Below are positions 25,993 to 34,895 of a DNA stretch of 64,000 nt, piece by piece. The translations under genes and the position numbers were made by a program. The DNA is from Hafnia alvei. Its GTDB lineage: Bacteria; Pseudomonadota; Gammaproteobacteria; Enterobacterales; Enterobacteriaceae. The DNA lies in NCBI RefSeq assembly GCF_900095695.1, contig NZ_FMIQ01000082.1, positions 1 through 64,000 of the forward strand. Reading direction: 5' to 3'. A model generated the notes under the pieces. That model saw nothing but the letters and a program-made list of their open reading frames with translations. It had not been told where the DNA came from and made no database searches. The stretch's first letter is position 1, and every line of letters begins with the position of its first letter.

Positions 25993-27765
25993 TTAGGGTT
26001 CTATTGGCGGTTGATATGGCATGCTCTTATCTTCAAGCGCCAGCACCTTAGTTTCGCTTGGCGGCGATGGTTCGCAGTTAACGCATTCGCTACTCTGAAT
26101 AAACTTCAGCGCTAAATAGAGATCGGAAACAAACAACAGCCCTTTCTCTTCGCCCTTCGCTCGGTTTGCGCTGAACCAGCGTTTAAGATCGGTTCTTCTA
26201 CCCGCTAAGACTAATTTGACGTTGCGCTGTTTTAAATCTCGTTTCAGTTCATCGATAGCTGAAATCACGCTGATATCGGGATAGGTAAAGCTAGCGACCG
26301 CATCAATTACCACCCAGCGCGGCTGGAAAGGCATGCCGTCAACCAAATTGAGGACTCGCCTTTTAAAATAGCTGACGTTGAAATAGGTTAGCGGCGAGTT
26401 AAAACGGTACATCAGCACGCCTTCGACGGCTTTAACCTGAGCCCCGTTGCCTAACGAATGGATCATGCCCTCTTCGTTCACGCCCAGTAGCTGTTCGGTT
26501 GGGCGAAACACGGTACGTAAAAACTGCAGCAGACCGAGTAAAACCGCCAGACCGATCCCCGGCATAACGCCGACTAACATCACGCTAGCAAAGGTAAACA
26601 GCGCCAAACGAAACGCCGGTGGATTGCGGCGACGCAGTTGAATAATCGTGCGGAAGTCCAGCAACGACCACGACGCATAAACTAACACCACGCCAAGAGC
26701 AGAAACTGGAATGTATTGCAGCGGAGAGGTAAAGAATAAAACTACCACGCCGATAACAATCGCCGCCACGATGGACACCAGCTGGCTTTTGCCACCGTTG
26801 GCATCGTTCACCGCCGTACGCGAGCTGGTGCCACTGATAGCAAAACCCTGAGACAAACCCGAGACTATGTTAGCTACGCCAAGCGCGCGGAACTCGGCAT
26901 CGGCGTTAACCTCATAATTGTTTTTAGCGGCAAAGCTGCGCGCGGTCAGCATCAAACTCACAAAGCTAATCAGCGCTAGGTTAAGTGAAGGGATCACCAA
27001 GTCACGCAGCAAACCGGGTTGGAAGCTTGGCCATTGCACAATCGGCAAGCCGTCGCTGAATCCGCCAATCGTACGTATGCCGTGACGCGGTAATTCAAAG
27101 AGCCAAACCAGCAACATTGCGAGGCACATAGCGATGAGCGGCCCTGGCCAACTGGGGCGTAGTCGCCTCACGCCGATCAACACCGCCAACGTGAGCAGTG
27201 ACAACAGCATGGTCGGCCAATGGCTTCCCAGCAAATCATACGGCAGCGAAAGCAAGCGTTCGATAAGCTCACGCGCTTTAGTTTGGAAGCCAAAAATTTT
27301 GCCTAACTGATCGACGATAATCGTTATTGTCAGACCGTTTAATAACCCGGTGAGAATGGGCCGCGACAGTAAATCAGCCAGCGCGCCAAGACGAAAACGG
27401 CTGGCGATCAAGCACCAACCGCCGGTCATCAGCGTCATCATGATGCACAGCTGCCATTGAAGCTCAGAGTTACCGGCGGCGAGCGGCGTCACAACCGCCG
27501 CGATCACCGCACAGGTAGCCGTATCCGGCCCCACGATGACCTGACGCGAGGAACCGAAAAGCGCATAGGCAATCATGGGGAACACGCAGGAATAGAGCCC
27601 AACGATAGCCCCAACGCCTGCTAAATCGGCGTAGGCAATCGCCACCGGCAAAGCCACGGCGGCAACCGAAAGCCCGGCACGAATATCACTTGTCAGCCAC
27701 TCCCGCTGATAACCCATCAAGAGGGCTAAACCCGGCATCCAGCCGTTAATAAATTTCCATTTCAT
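25993..27765 (-). CDS. SulP-family anion transporter with STAS domain
   Basis: 590 residues. Residues ~1-420 hold the SulP membrane domain (SDIRAGLSVAAVALPVAIAYADLAG; RQVIVGPDTATCAVIAA; GLLNGLTITIIVDQLGKI; FAISGTSSRTAVNDANGGKSQ). Residues ~440-560 form a cytoplasmic STAS domain (LMYRFNSPLTYFNVSYFKRRV; WVVIDAVASFTYPDISVISAI). The sequence differs from E. coli DauA throughout, so it is not that orthologue. Substrate could be sulfate, bicarbonate or a dicarboxylate. AAGG precedes the ATG. Monocistronic, set in opposite orientation inside the yciC-yciB pair. Confidence 0.88.
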   Translation of the reverse strand: MKWKFINGWMPGLALLMGYQREWLTSDIRAGLSVAAVALPVAIAYADLAGVGAIVGLYSCVFPMIAYALFGSSRQVIVGPDTATCAVIAAVVTPLAAGNSELQWQLCIMMTLMTGGWCLIASRFRLGALADLLSRPILTGLLNGLTITIIVDQLGKIFGFQTKARELIERLLSLPYDLLGSHWPTMLLSLLTLAVLIGVRRLRPSWPGPLIAMCLAMLLVWLFELPRHGIRTIGGFSDGLPIVQWPSFQPGLLRDLVIPSLNLALISFVSLMLTARSFAAKNNYEVNADAEFRALGVANIVSGLSQGFAISGTSSRTAVNDANGGKSQLVSIVAAIVIGVVVLFFTSPLQYIPVSALGVVLVYASWSLLDFRTIIQLRRRNPPAFRLALFTFASVMLVGVMPGIGLAVLLGLLQFLRTVFRPTEQLLGVNEEGMIHSLGNGAQVKAVEGVLMYRFNSPLTYFNVSYFKRRVLNLVDGMPFQPRWVVIDAVASFTYPDISVISAIDELKRDLKQRNVKLVLAGRRTDLKRWFSANRAKGEEKGLLFVSDLYLALKFIQSSECVNCEPSPPSETKVLALEDKSMPYQPPIEP

Positions 27766-27994
27766 GTCGCTTACCTTCTTTACACGCCTGCTACATCATG
27801 CGTGTAAGCAACAAACTTATCAAGGTGATAGCAAGCATTATGCCATCTTGTAAGTATTTGCAAAAATAGCCGTCGTTGCATCCCACTCGGCGGCATTATG
27901 CGCGATAATGAAGGCAGGTACGCGTTAGGGTTTTAATGCCTCACCGCACTGAATCGGGTATAGTCGCTCGGTTAACTGATTTATGGACAGGTAT

Positions 27995-28540
27995 ATGAAG
28001 CAGCTTTTAGATTTTCTGCCCCTAGTAGTATTTTTTGTCTGTTACAAGCTTTATGACATTTACGTGGCCTCTGGCGCGTTGATCGCAGCCACTGCGGTAG
28101 CGCTAATCGTGACCTGGCTTAAATATCGTAAAGTAGAAAAAATGACGCTTATCACCTTCGTGATGGTCGCTATTTTCGGTACGCTGACGTTGGTATTCCA
28201 TAACGATTTGTTTATCAAATGGAAAGTGACCGTTATCTATGCACTGTTCTCCATCGCGCTGCTGGTAAGCCAAATCGTACTGAAAAAACCGTTGATCCAA
28301 CGCATGCTTGGCAAAGAAATTTCGCTGCCCGATATCGTGTGGTCACGTCTGAACGCGGCGTGGGCGCTGTTCTTTATGGCCTGTGGTATCGCTAACCTGT
28401 ATGTGGCGTTCTGGATGCCGCAAAGCGTTTGGGTTGATTTTAAAGTCTTCGGACTCACAGCACTGACGCTGGTCTTCACGTTATTAAGCGGCGTATATAT
28501 CTACCGTCATATGACTGAAGAACAAAAGCTCGGCAAATAA
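27995..28540 (+). CDS. yciB: YciB, intracellular septation protein A
   Basis: 181 residues, five membrane helices, from ATG 27995 (GGACAGG upstream); the in-frame start at 27983 adds four residues absent from E. coli. Diagnostic stretches: [78 protein letters not shown]. YciB links envelope integrity, divisome and elongasome. Followed 64 bp later by yciA. Confidence 0.95.
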   Translation: MKQLLDFLPLVVFFVCYKLYDIYVASGALIAATAVALIVTWLKYRKVEKMTLITFVMVAIFGTLTLVFHNDLFIKWKVTVIYALFSIALLVSQIVLKKPLIQRMLGKEISLPDIVWSRLNAAWALFFMACGIANLYVAFWMPQSVWVDFKVFGLTALTLVFTLLSGVYIYRHMTEEQKLGK

Positions 28541-28603
28541 GGTTTTTCCTGAACGCAATCGGCTTCAGGGAAGTGGTAACTGAAAAGAATAAGACTGACA
28601 TTT

Positions 28604-29032
28604 ATGAACGAAAAACATCGTTTCCCTGAGGGAGAGCTTGTCCTTCGTACTTTGGCAATGCCAGCCGACACTAACGCCAATGGTGATATTTTCGGTGGCT
28701 GGATTATGTCGCAGATGGACATCGGCGGCGCAATTCTGGCAAAAGAAGTGGCTGAAGGACGTGTTGTTACCGTGGCGGTTAACGGTATCACCTTTTTAAA
28801 ACCGGTCGCCGTGGGCGATGTGGTGTGTTGTTATGCACGCTGTATCCGCACCGGCCGCAGTTCCATTACTGTCAATATCGAGGTGTGGGTGAAAAAGGTG
28901 TCCTCTGACCCTATTGGACAACGTTACTGCGTCACTGAAGCCGTCTTTACCTACGTTGCAGTTGATGATGACAACAAGTCACGCACCTTGCCTGCGGGCA
29001 AAGAGAACTTCCGCGTTGGCTTCGACGATTAA
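28604..29032 (+). CDS. yciA: acyl-CoA thioesterase YciA
   Basis: 142-residue hotdog-fold thioesterase. The family motif ANGDIFGGWIMSQMDIGGA holds the catalytic Asp on the hotdog helix, followed by VTVAVNGITFLKPVAVGDVV. YciA hydrolyses a wide range of acyl-CoAs and supplies free CoA. A terminator follows at once, and tonB is convergent. Confidence 0.94.
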   Translation: MNEKHRFPEGELVLRTLAMPADTNANGDIFGGWIMSQMDIGGAILAKEVAEGRVVTVAVNGITFLKPVAVGDVVCCYARCIRTGRSSITVNIEVWVKKVSSDPIGQRYCVTEAVFTYVAVDDDNKSRTLPAGKENFRVGFDD

Positions 29033-29057
29033 GATCTTCGCGGCGATTTAAGCCTAC

Positions 29058-29092
29058 AAAAAAGCCAGCCACACTGTGACTGGCTTTTTTAT
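29058..29092. terminator. bidirectional terminator between yciA and tonB
   Basis: GCCAGCCACACTGTGACTGGC imperfect stem (29064-29084) flanked by A-run and T-run. Confidence 0.9.
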
Positions 29093-29106
29093 TGACCCTG
29101 AATCGA

Positions 29107-29919
29107 TTATTGGATTTCAGTTTCACCCGACATGCGGAAGATAATCGTCTTAGTCAGTCCCTTCCCTTCACGACCCGTCGCAAAACGCCATTTCTTCAGC
29201 GCCTGTTTCACATCACGTTCAAACAAGTTGCGTGGCTCTGCGGAGATGATCTCCACGTTTGTCGTCCGCCCGTTACTATCAACGTCATAACGAACAACAA
29301 CCTTACCTTCTAGTTTCAACGCAACGGCACGCGCTGGGTATATTGGCCTGACAATGCTTAGCGCCTGTGGGCCACTAGGTACTGCGGCAACCGCGGGTGC
29401 ACTGGCGGTGTTGTTGCTCGCTTTCGTCGTTGATGTGCTGCTGTGCGTCGACGTGCTAGAGGCCGACGTTTCAGGCGACGTCACCGTGCGGGTTGGCGTC
29501 TCTTCACGCGGCTTTTCTTCAACCACTTTTTTCGGCTGAGGTTTAACGACCTCTTTCTTCACCGGTTTTGGTTTTGGCTTAATGACAGGTTTAGGCTCGG
29601 GCTTTGGTTCCGGCTTTGGCTCAGGCTCGGGTTTAGGCTCTGGCTTCGGCTCTTCTTTTGGCGGTGGCGGCGGAGCAGCCTCCGGTTTGGCATCAGGCTG
29701 AGGGATCGCGACAGGCGCCGGAGCGGCAAACATCGCAGGGTTAACCATTACCACATTGATCGGTTCCGGCTCCTCAGCGGGCATATGCAGCATTTCCTGC
29801 GCAGAGGCATACAGCAAACCAGCGATTAGCGTTGAATGCAACCCGATGGACAGCGTCGTTGGCCATGAAAGACGACGTGTCAGGAAAAACTTCTTCAGTG
29901 GTGATGTTTTCAGCGACAA
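29107..29919 (-). CDS. tonB: energy transducer TonB
   Basis: 270 residues. The single N-terminal membrane helix keeps the functional SxxxH(x6)L(x3)S motif (SIGLHSTLIAGLLYAS) that couples to ExbB/ExbD. A long periplasmic Pro-rich spacer of Glu-Pro then Lys-Pro repeats spans about 70-140, followed by a Ser/Thr-rich segment. The C-terminal domain (IYPARAVALKLEGKVVVRYDV; NLFERDVKQALKKWRF; FRMSGETEIQ) binds TonB boxes of outer-membrane receptors. The only upstream start in frame is TTG at 29919; no ATG lies before the membrane helix. Energises siderophore and B12 uptake. Confidence 0.95.
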   Translation of the reverse strand: MSLKTSPLKKFFLTRRLSWPTTLSIGLHSTLIAGLLYASAQEMLHMPAEEPEPINVVMVNPAMFAAPAPVAIPQPDAKPEAAPPPPPKEEPKPEPKPEPEPKPEPKPEPKPVIKPKPKPVKKEVVKPQPKKVVEEKPREETPTRTVTSPETSASSTSTHSSTSTTKASNNTASAPAVAAVPSGPQALSIVRPIYPARAVALKLEGKVVVRYDVDSNGRTTNVEIISAEPRNLFERDVKQALKKWRFATGREGKGLTKTIIFRMSGETEIQ

Positions 29920-30179
29920 AGTGTTAGCAACCTGGTTTGACGGATTGATTTAACCCAAATGTTCTTTACTCAATAAGCCGCAAGTTTAAATGCAAATAGC
30001 AATCATGTGCAATGTGCAAAGGCGCCCAGAGCGAAAGAAAACACCCAATTGGCGGATAAAACATCAACCGCACAAACTCCTTAACAGCAGGATAACAGCC
30101 TTATTGCACGCTACGCCCAGATGCCGTAACGTGATGTTGTTTGTATCACACTCTTTATACCAACAATCAGGATAGCCTC

Positions 30180-30476
30180 ATGTTATATCTCATTTTCTCT
30201 CAGGATGTTCCCGACGCACTGGATAAGCGAATGACCGCACGCCCTGATCATTTGGCTCGCTTGCAGGTCTTACGTGATGAAGGACGTCTGCTGACCGCCG
30301 GTCCACTTCCTGCCATTGACTCTAACGACCCTGGTGCTGCCGGTTTCTTAGGTTCAGCCATCATTGCCGAATTTGAATCGTTAGAGCATGCCAAAGAATG
30401 GGCCGATGCTGACCCGTACGTCGCCGCTGGCGTGTATCAGGCGGTTACCGTGGTTCCATATAAGAAAGTATTTTAA
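30180..30476 (+). CDS. yciI: YciI-family protein
   Basis: 98 residues from ATG 30180 (AGGA upstream). A ferredoxin-like fold of the YCII family, with [39 protein letters not shown] and the active-site-like [17 protein letters not shown]. Haemophilus YciI has a conserved His-Asp pair and is thought to be an enzyme, but no reaction is proven. It is divergent from tonB as in E. coli. Confidence 0.93.
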   Translation: MLYLIFSQDVPDALDKRMTARPDHLARLQVLRDEGRLLTAGPLPAIDSNDPGAAGFLGSAIIAEFESLEHAKEWADADPYVAAGVYQAVTVVPYKKVF

Positions 30477-30510
30477 AACAGAACGTTATTGCCAAATTCT
30501 GGATATAAAA

Positions 30511-30532
30511 AAGGCCTGCTTGCGCAGGCCTT
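30511..30532 (+). terminator. stem-loop after yciI
   Basis: AAGGCCTGC-TTGC-GCAGGCCTT perfect 9-bp stem, preceded by an A-run; only a weak T-tract follows. Confidence 0.75.
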
Positions 30533-31028
30533 CCTTAATTCAGAGAAGTGCATTTAGCGGGGCTACATGGAGATTCCATTGATAATGCTAAATGCGCTTT
30601 TCTGTCACAATCAAGTGATGCTGCGCAGTCTACCCTTAAACCTCGAGCCCCGCAACATCCTGATAATTAGTACTTATGAGTTATACAAATCGCTGATTCA
30701 AAAATGATGATTAAACCGTCAAAACGCTGAAAAAACGGGGTCTAATCGATGATAAAAGCAGCGTTTATCACTAGGATTTATCTATTTGTTTACAGCCTAT
30801 TGCAGCTATTGATAAAAATGCCCGCCGGAGCCTAGACCTCAAACCACAACTCTGGCAGGATAGAACTCAAGGAAACACGGATAACTTATTGTTTATATAA
30901 GCCTGTTTTTTAGGTTGGATGATCCGGCGCGATGCTGGCAACCTTCTCCACCGCGCTAAGAGTCAAAAAATCGATATCGATTTATTACGGATGTTTCACT
31001 TTCACCGAATAATGAGGAATTCACGATT
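30533..31028. other. long intergenic region upstream of the Dps-like gene
   Basis: About 500 bp without a convincing ORF. It holds a small perfect stem (TGATAAA/TTTATCA around 30748-30770) and AT-rich DNA that must include the dps-like promoter. No ribosome-site-backed small ORF was found. A small RNA is possible but nothing specific supports one. Confidence 0.4.
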
Positions 31029-31520
31029 ATGGCGACAACGAAAAAAGCGACAAAATCCCACATTGGTCTCGATACCAAACAATCTGCCAAACTGGCAGAA
31101 GACCTCAATAGCCTGCTCGGTAACTATCAAATTTTGTACATGAACGTACGCGGCTATCATTGGAATATCACCGGACCACAGTTCTTTGAACTGCACGTGA
31201 AATTTGAAGAAACCTACAACGATCTGCTGCTGAAGGTCGATGAGATTGCCGAACGTATCCTGACGCTGGGTTATCAACCGCGTCACGCGTTCAGTGAATA
31301 TCTGAAAACAGCGGATATTAAAGAAGATACCAATGTGACCGACGATAAAGGTACGTTGAAAGGTCTACTGTCAGGTTATTCAATTCTGCTGACGCAGCAG
31401 CGTGAAATTCTGGCGTTGGCAAGCGAAGCCGGTGACGAAGGGACGTCTTCTTTGATGAGCGATTACATCAAAGAGCAGGAAAAACAGGTTTGGATGTTAA
31501 ACGCCTATCTGGGCAAATAA
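31029..31520 (+). CDS. Dps-family ferritin-like DNA-protection protein
   Basis: 163 residues forming a Dps four-helix bundle. The intersubunit ferroxidase ligands align with E. coli Dps H51/H63/D78/E82 as H44, H56, D71 and E75. The N-terminal tail is Lys-rich (ATTKKATKS), as in DNA-binding Dps. The sequence differs enough from E. coli Dps (C-terminal block LKGLLSGYSILLTQQREIL, KEQEKQVWMLNAYLGK) that it is a paralogue-type Dps/MrgA. Oxidises Fe(II) with peroxide and stores iron. Inserted between yciI and yciY relative to E. coli; followed by its own terminator. Confidence 0.9.
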   Translation: MATTKKATKSHIGLDTKQSAKLAEDLNSLLGNYQILYMNVRGYHWNITGPQFFELHVKFEETYNDLLLKVDEIAERILTLGYQPRHAFSEYLKTADIKEDTNVTDDKGTLKGLLSGYSILLTQQREILALASEAGDEGTSSLMSDYIKEQEKQVWMLNAYLGK

Positions 31521-31540
31521 TCCCGCGTTAAGTTTTGCTC

Positions 31541-31569
31541 CAGCCCCGCAATGCGGGGCTGAATTTTTT
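31541..31569. terminator. terminator between dps-like gene and yciY
   Basis: CAGCCCCGCA / TGCGGGGCTG stem (31541-31561) and six Ts; also serves yciY from the other side. Confidence 0.88.
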
Positions 31570-31746
31570 CTACCACTCATAAGCCACAGAATACAGCAAT
31601 GAACGATGATGCTGAATTTTGTGTAAGCGGCGAACACTATAGATGTGTCGGTTTCTGCGGGATTGGCCTTCTAACCAGCAACTGCGTCGACGGTGTACCT
31701 GACGCAACATACGCCAGCGCCCTACTTCATTTCTACTACGTCGCAT
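31570..31746 (-). CDS. yciY: YciY small basic protein
   Basis: 58 residues from ATG 31746, extremely Arg-rich. The RRSRNEVGRWRM...RR.S.WLEGQSRRN core aligns with E. coli YciY, and the position next to clsA is conserved. The in-frame ATG at 31809 adds 21 residues not present in E. coli. Function unknown. Divergent from clsA. Confidence 0.82.
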   Translation of the reverse strand: MRRSRNEVGRWRMLRQVHRRRSCWLEGQSRRNRHIYSVRRLHKIQHHRSLLYSVAYEW

Positions 31747-31996
31747 GACAAACGTCTCTCTGGGTAAGTGCGCGGGCATTATAAACCTATAGTGATATTT
31801 GTCACACAATCGATTTGCTTTCTTCGTTTTAACCCGTCAGCACATGACAGACAAAAATTTGTCTCAATGTTACAACCTGTAAATTAATACGAAATTTAAA
31901 TCGATGACTTTTATCCGCGAAAAGGTTTTACCTTTCAACAACAGTGCGTAAACTCAATAGAGATAACGCTTTTTTGCGAAAGGACAACTCGCCTTT

Positions 31997-33457
31997 ATGA
32001 CAACGTTTTATACCGTAATTAGCTGGCTTACGATTTTTGGCTACTGGTTACTCATTGCCAGCGTGACACTTCGCATTTTGATGAAGCGCCGTGCGGTTCC
32101 CTCCGCCATGGCTTGGTTGCTCATCATCTATATTCTGCCACTGGTGGGGATCATCGCTTACCTGTCATTCGGAGAACTTCACTTAGGGAAAAGACGTGCC
32201 GAACGTGCTAAAGCGATGTGGCCCTCTACGGCGCATTGGCTTGCCGACCTTAAAAGTTGTAAATCCATTTTTGCGACAGGCAACAGTGAAGTCGCCGCGC
32301 CGCTGTTTCAGCTGTGTGAGCGCCGTCAGGGAATTGCCGGCGTTAAGGGCAACCAGCTACAGTTACTGACCACCAGCGACGATACGCTCAAGGCCTTAAT
32401 TCGTGATATCGAGCTGGCGCGCAGCAATATTGAGATGGTGTTTTATATTTGGCAACCCGGTGGATTAGCCGATCAGGTTGCCGAGTCGTTGATGGCAGCG
32501 GCGAGACGCGGCGTACATTGCCGATTGCTGCTCGACTCCGCTGGCAGTGTGACCTTCTTCCGCAGCCCTTATCCTGCCATGATGCGTAATGCAGGCGTTG
32601 AAGTTGTCGAAGCGCTGAAAGTTAATCTTATGCGCGTTTTCTTGCGACGCATGGATTTACGCCAGCACCGGAAAGTGGTTTTGATTGATAATTTTATCGC
32701 TTATACCGGCAGCATGAACTTGGTTGACCCGCGTTTCTTTAAACAAGATGCCGGCGTTGGGCAATGGATTGACGTAATGGCGAGAATGGAAGGCCCGGTA
32801 GCCACTACCATGGGCATCATTTTCTCCTGTGATTGGGAGATTGAAACCGGCAAACGTATTTTGCCACCGGAGCCTGAATATCATTCTCTGCCGTTCGAAG
32901 AGGAATCAGGACATACCATTCAGGTTATTGCTTCCGGTCCGGGTTTCCCTGATGAACTGATCCATCAAGCGCTGCTGACCTCGGTCTATTCCGCCCGTGA
33001 ACAACTCATCATGACCACGCCTTATTTCGTGCCGAGCGATGATTTGCTGCATGCGATTTGCACCGCGGCACAGCGTGGCGTTGATGTCTCTATCATCGTA
33101 CCAAAGAAAAACGACTCTATGATGGTAGGCTGGGCCAGCCGCTCATTCTTCACAGAACTGCTGGAGGCGGGCGTTAAAATTTACCAGTTTGAAGGTGGTC
33201 TGCTGCACACCAAGAGCGTATTGGTAGATGGCCAGCTTAGTCTGGTTGGCACGGTCAATCTGGATATGCGTAGCCTGTGGCTGAATTTTGAAATCACCTT
33301 AGTGATTGACGACGATGGCTTTGGCGCTGACTTAGCCTGTGTACAAGACGATTATATTGCCCGTTCTACTCTGCTTGACCACGCTGGCTGGCTAAAACGC
33401 CCGCTGTGGCAGCGCGTGGTTGAACGACTGTTTTACTTTTTCAGCCCATTGCTGTAA
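31997..33457 (+). CDS. clsA: cardiolipin synthase A
   Basis: 486 residues. Two N-terminal membrane helices anchor a phospholipase D-superfamily enzyme with two HKD motifs: [18 protein letters not shown] and [20 protein letters not shown]. Joins two phosphatidylglycerols into cardiolipin plus glycerol. It matches E. coli ClsA in length and termini (LFYFFSPLL). Followed 42 bp later by yciU, as in E. coli. Confidence 0.96.
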   Translation: MTTFYTVISWLTIFGYWLLIASVTLRILMKRRAVPSAMAWLLIIYILPLVGIIAYLSFGELHLGKRRAERAKAMWPSTAHWLADLKSCKSIFATGNSEVAAPLFQLCERRQGIAGVKGNQLQLLTTSDDTLKALIRDIELARSNIEMVFYIWQPGGLADQVAESLMAAARRGVHCRLLLDSAGSVTFFRSPYPAMMRNAGVEVVEALKVNLMRVFLRRMDLRQHRKVVLIDNFIAYTGSMNLVDPRFFKQDAGVGQWIDVMARMEGPVATTMGIIFSCDWEIETGKRILPPEPEYHSLPFEEESGHTIQVIASGPGFPDELIHQALLTSVYSAREQLIMTTPYFVPSDDLLHAICTAAQRGVDVSIIVPKKNDSMMVGWASRSFFTELLEAGVKIYQFEGGLLHTKSVLVDGQLSLVGTVNLDMRSLWLNFEITLVIDDDGFGADLACVQDDYIARSTLLDHAGWLKRPLWQRVVERLFYFFSPLL

Positions 33458-33499
33458 ATAGCTTGGCTAATTGATGATGAGACAGTACAGGACACTCTT

Positions 33500-33826
33500 A
33501 TGATGGATTTAGACAACCGACTCACCGAAGATGAAGCCTTAGATCAGGCCTACGATATTTTTCTTGAACTGGCCGTCGACAACCTCGACCCTGCTGACGT
33601 TATTCTGTTTAACCTGCAGTTTGAAGAGCGCGGCGCGGCTGAATTATTTGATCCTGCCGAAGATTGGAAAGATCACGTTGATTTCGACTTGAACCCTGAT
33701 TTCTTCGTGGAAGTAGTGATTGGTCTAACCGATGGCGAATCAGAAGACATCACCGACGTGTTTGCTCGCGTACTAATTTGCCGCGAGAAAGATCACAAAC
33801 TTTGCCATATTTTGTGGAAAGAGTAA
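33500..33826 (+). CDS. yciU: YciU, DUF440/HI1450-like dsDNA-mimic protein
   Basis: 108 residues, strongly acidic ([48 protein letters not shown]). The HI1450 family imitates the charge of double-stranded DNA and is thought to bind HU-like proteins. Two adjacent ATGs (33500, 33503) with AGGA upstream. Probably cotranscribed with clsA. Confidence 0.93.
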   Translation: MMDLDNRLTEDEALDQAYDIFLELAVDNLDPADVILFNLQFEERGAAELFDPAEDWKDHVDFDLNPDFFVEVVIGLTDGESEDITDVFARVLICREKDHKLCHILWKE

Positions 33827-33851
33827 GTTTCCACTGCACCACGCCAGTTAA

Positions 33852-33880
33852 AACGCACAGCTGAAGCTGTGCGTTTTTGT
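33852..33880. terminator. bidirectional terminator between yciU and the K+ channel gene
   Basis: AACGCACAGC / GCTGTGCGTT perfect 10-bp stem with TGAA tetraloop and T-rich flank. Confidence 0.9.
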
Positions 33881-33881
33881 T

Positions 33882-34652
33882 TTAATCATGAGGCTGCTTG
33901 CTAAGCCGTTTACTGCAAAACTTGCAATACACCGCATCGTCGTCATGGCCCGACTTATGGCAGTGTTCACAATGACGTACGGTACGTCGACGCTGCAATA
34001 CTTCGGTCATATGGGCCGTTAACACCCCGGTGGGGATAGCGATAATAGAGTAGCCGATCAAGATTAATACCGAAGCCAGAATGCGCCCCGCCGGCGTATG
34101 AGGGGTTATGTCGCCATAGCCAACCGTCGTCATGGTCACCACGGCCCAATAAACTGATACAGGAAGACTGGTAAAACCGTGCTCGGGGCCTTCGATCACA
34201 TACATCACCCCACCAAATAAACACAACAGGATCATCACAAAGGTAAAAAACACCAATAGTTTTTTGCGTACGCCAACGATGCTGTCCCACAACAACGTCG
34301 CGGAGCCCATATAACGCAGCATTTTAAAGATGCGCAACACCCTTAAAACACGCATTAGGCGCAGCAACGTGACATATTCAACGGCCATGTGTGGGAAAAG
34401 AAGTAAACAATAGAGCGGCAGCGTAGTCAGCAGATCGACAATGCCCAAAAAACTCGACGCATATTTTTTAGACTTGGGCGTAGTCAGCAAACGAAGCAGA
34501 TATTCAGCGGTAAATACCACCGTAAAAAACACTTCTAACTTTAGGCCTAAATCCTCACGCGCCACCAGCACACGCAAGGGTTTTGGATCGCCTGATTCCA
34601 TAAACACCAGCACGACGCTGGCGACAGCCATGGTGATCCAAAAGAACTCCAT
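33882..34652 (-). CDS. voltage-gated-type K+ channel with C-terminal zinc ribbon; apparent frameshift at its N-terminus
   Basis: 256 residues from the first in-frame ATG. S1-S3 hydrophobic segments, an S4-like helix with spaced arginines (LRLMRVLRVLRIFKMLRYM), the selectivity filter TMTTVGYGD between S5 and S6, and a C-terminal Cys-x2-Cys pair (CEHCHKSGHDD..YCKFC). It sits where E. coli has kch but lacks the RCK domain. The frame is open upstream for 29 more codons that look coding (TWRQSLYSSLFDTH) but have no start. A GAGG-preceded ATG at 34732 would read into them if the A6 run at 34715-34720 had seven A's. Confidence 0.8.
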   Translation of the reverse strand: MEFFWITMAVASVVLVFMESGDPKPLRVLVAREDLGLKLEVFFTVVFTAEYLLRLLTTPKSKKYASSFLGIVDLLTTLPLYCLLLFPHMAVEYVTLLRLMRVLRVLRIFKMLRYMGSATLLWDSIVGVRKKLLVFFTFVMILLCLFGGVMYVIEGPEHGFTSLPVSVYWAVVTMTTVGYGDITPHTPAGRILASVLILIGYSIIAIPTGVLTAHMTEVLQRRRTVRHCEHCHKSGHDDDAVYCKFCSKRLSKQPHD

Positions 34653-34895
34653 TTTGCGCCCAAAGGCGGTGTGGGTATCGAATAAACTGCTATATAAACT
34701 CTGCCGCCAAGTGCTTTTTTCATGCCCGTCATGCTGACCTCAAAAGAGTTATTTGAGCGTAATCCCCCCACTTTAGCACCACAATATAACGCGATGGCTT
34801 TATATAAGTGTCACTAATGGTAAAACATTTCAGCATCCCGCCACACTTTGATGCCGCTATCAGAATAGATAGCGGCACGTTGCATGCTTAGCGGC

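Noticed and set aside
29960..30010. Fur box upstream of tonB
   Set aside because: The best candidate (ATGCAAATAGCAATCAT) matches the Fur consensus too weakly to list.
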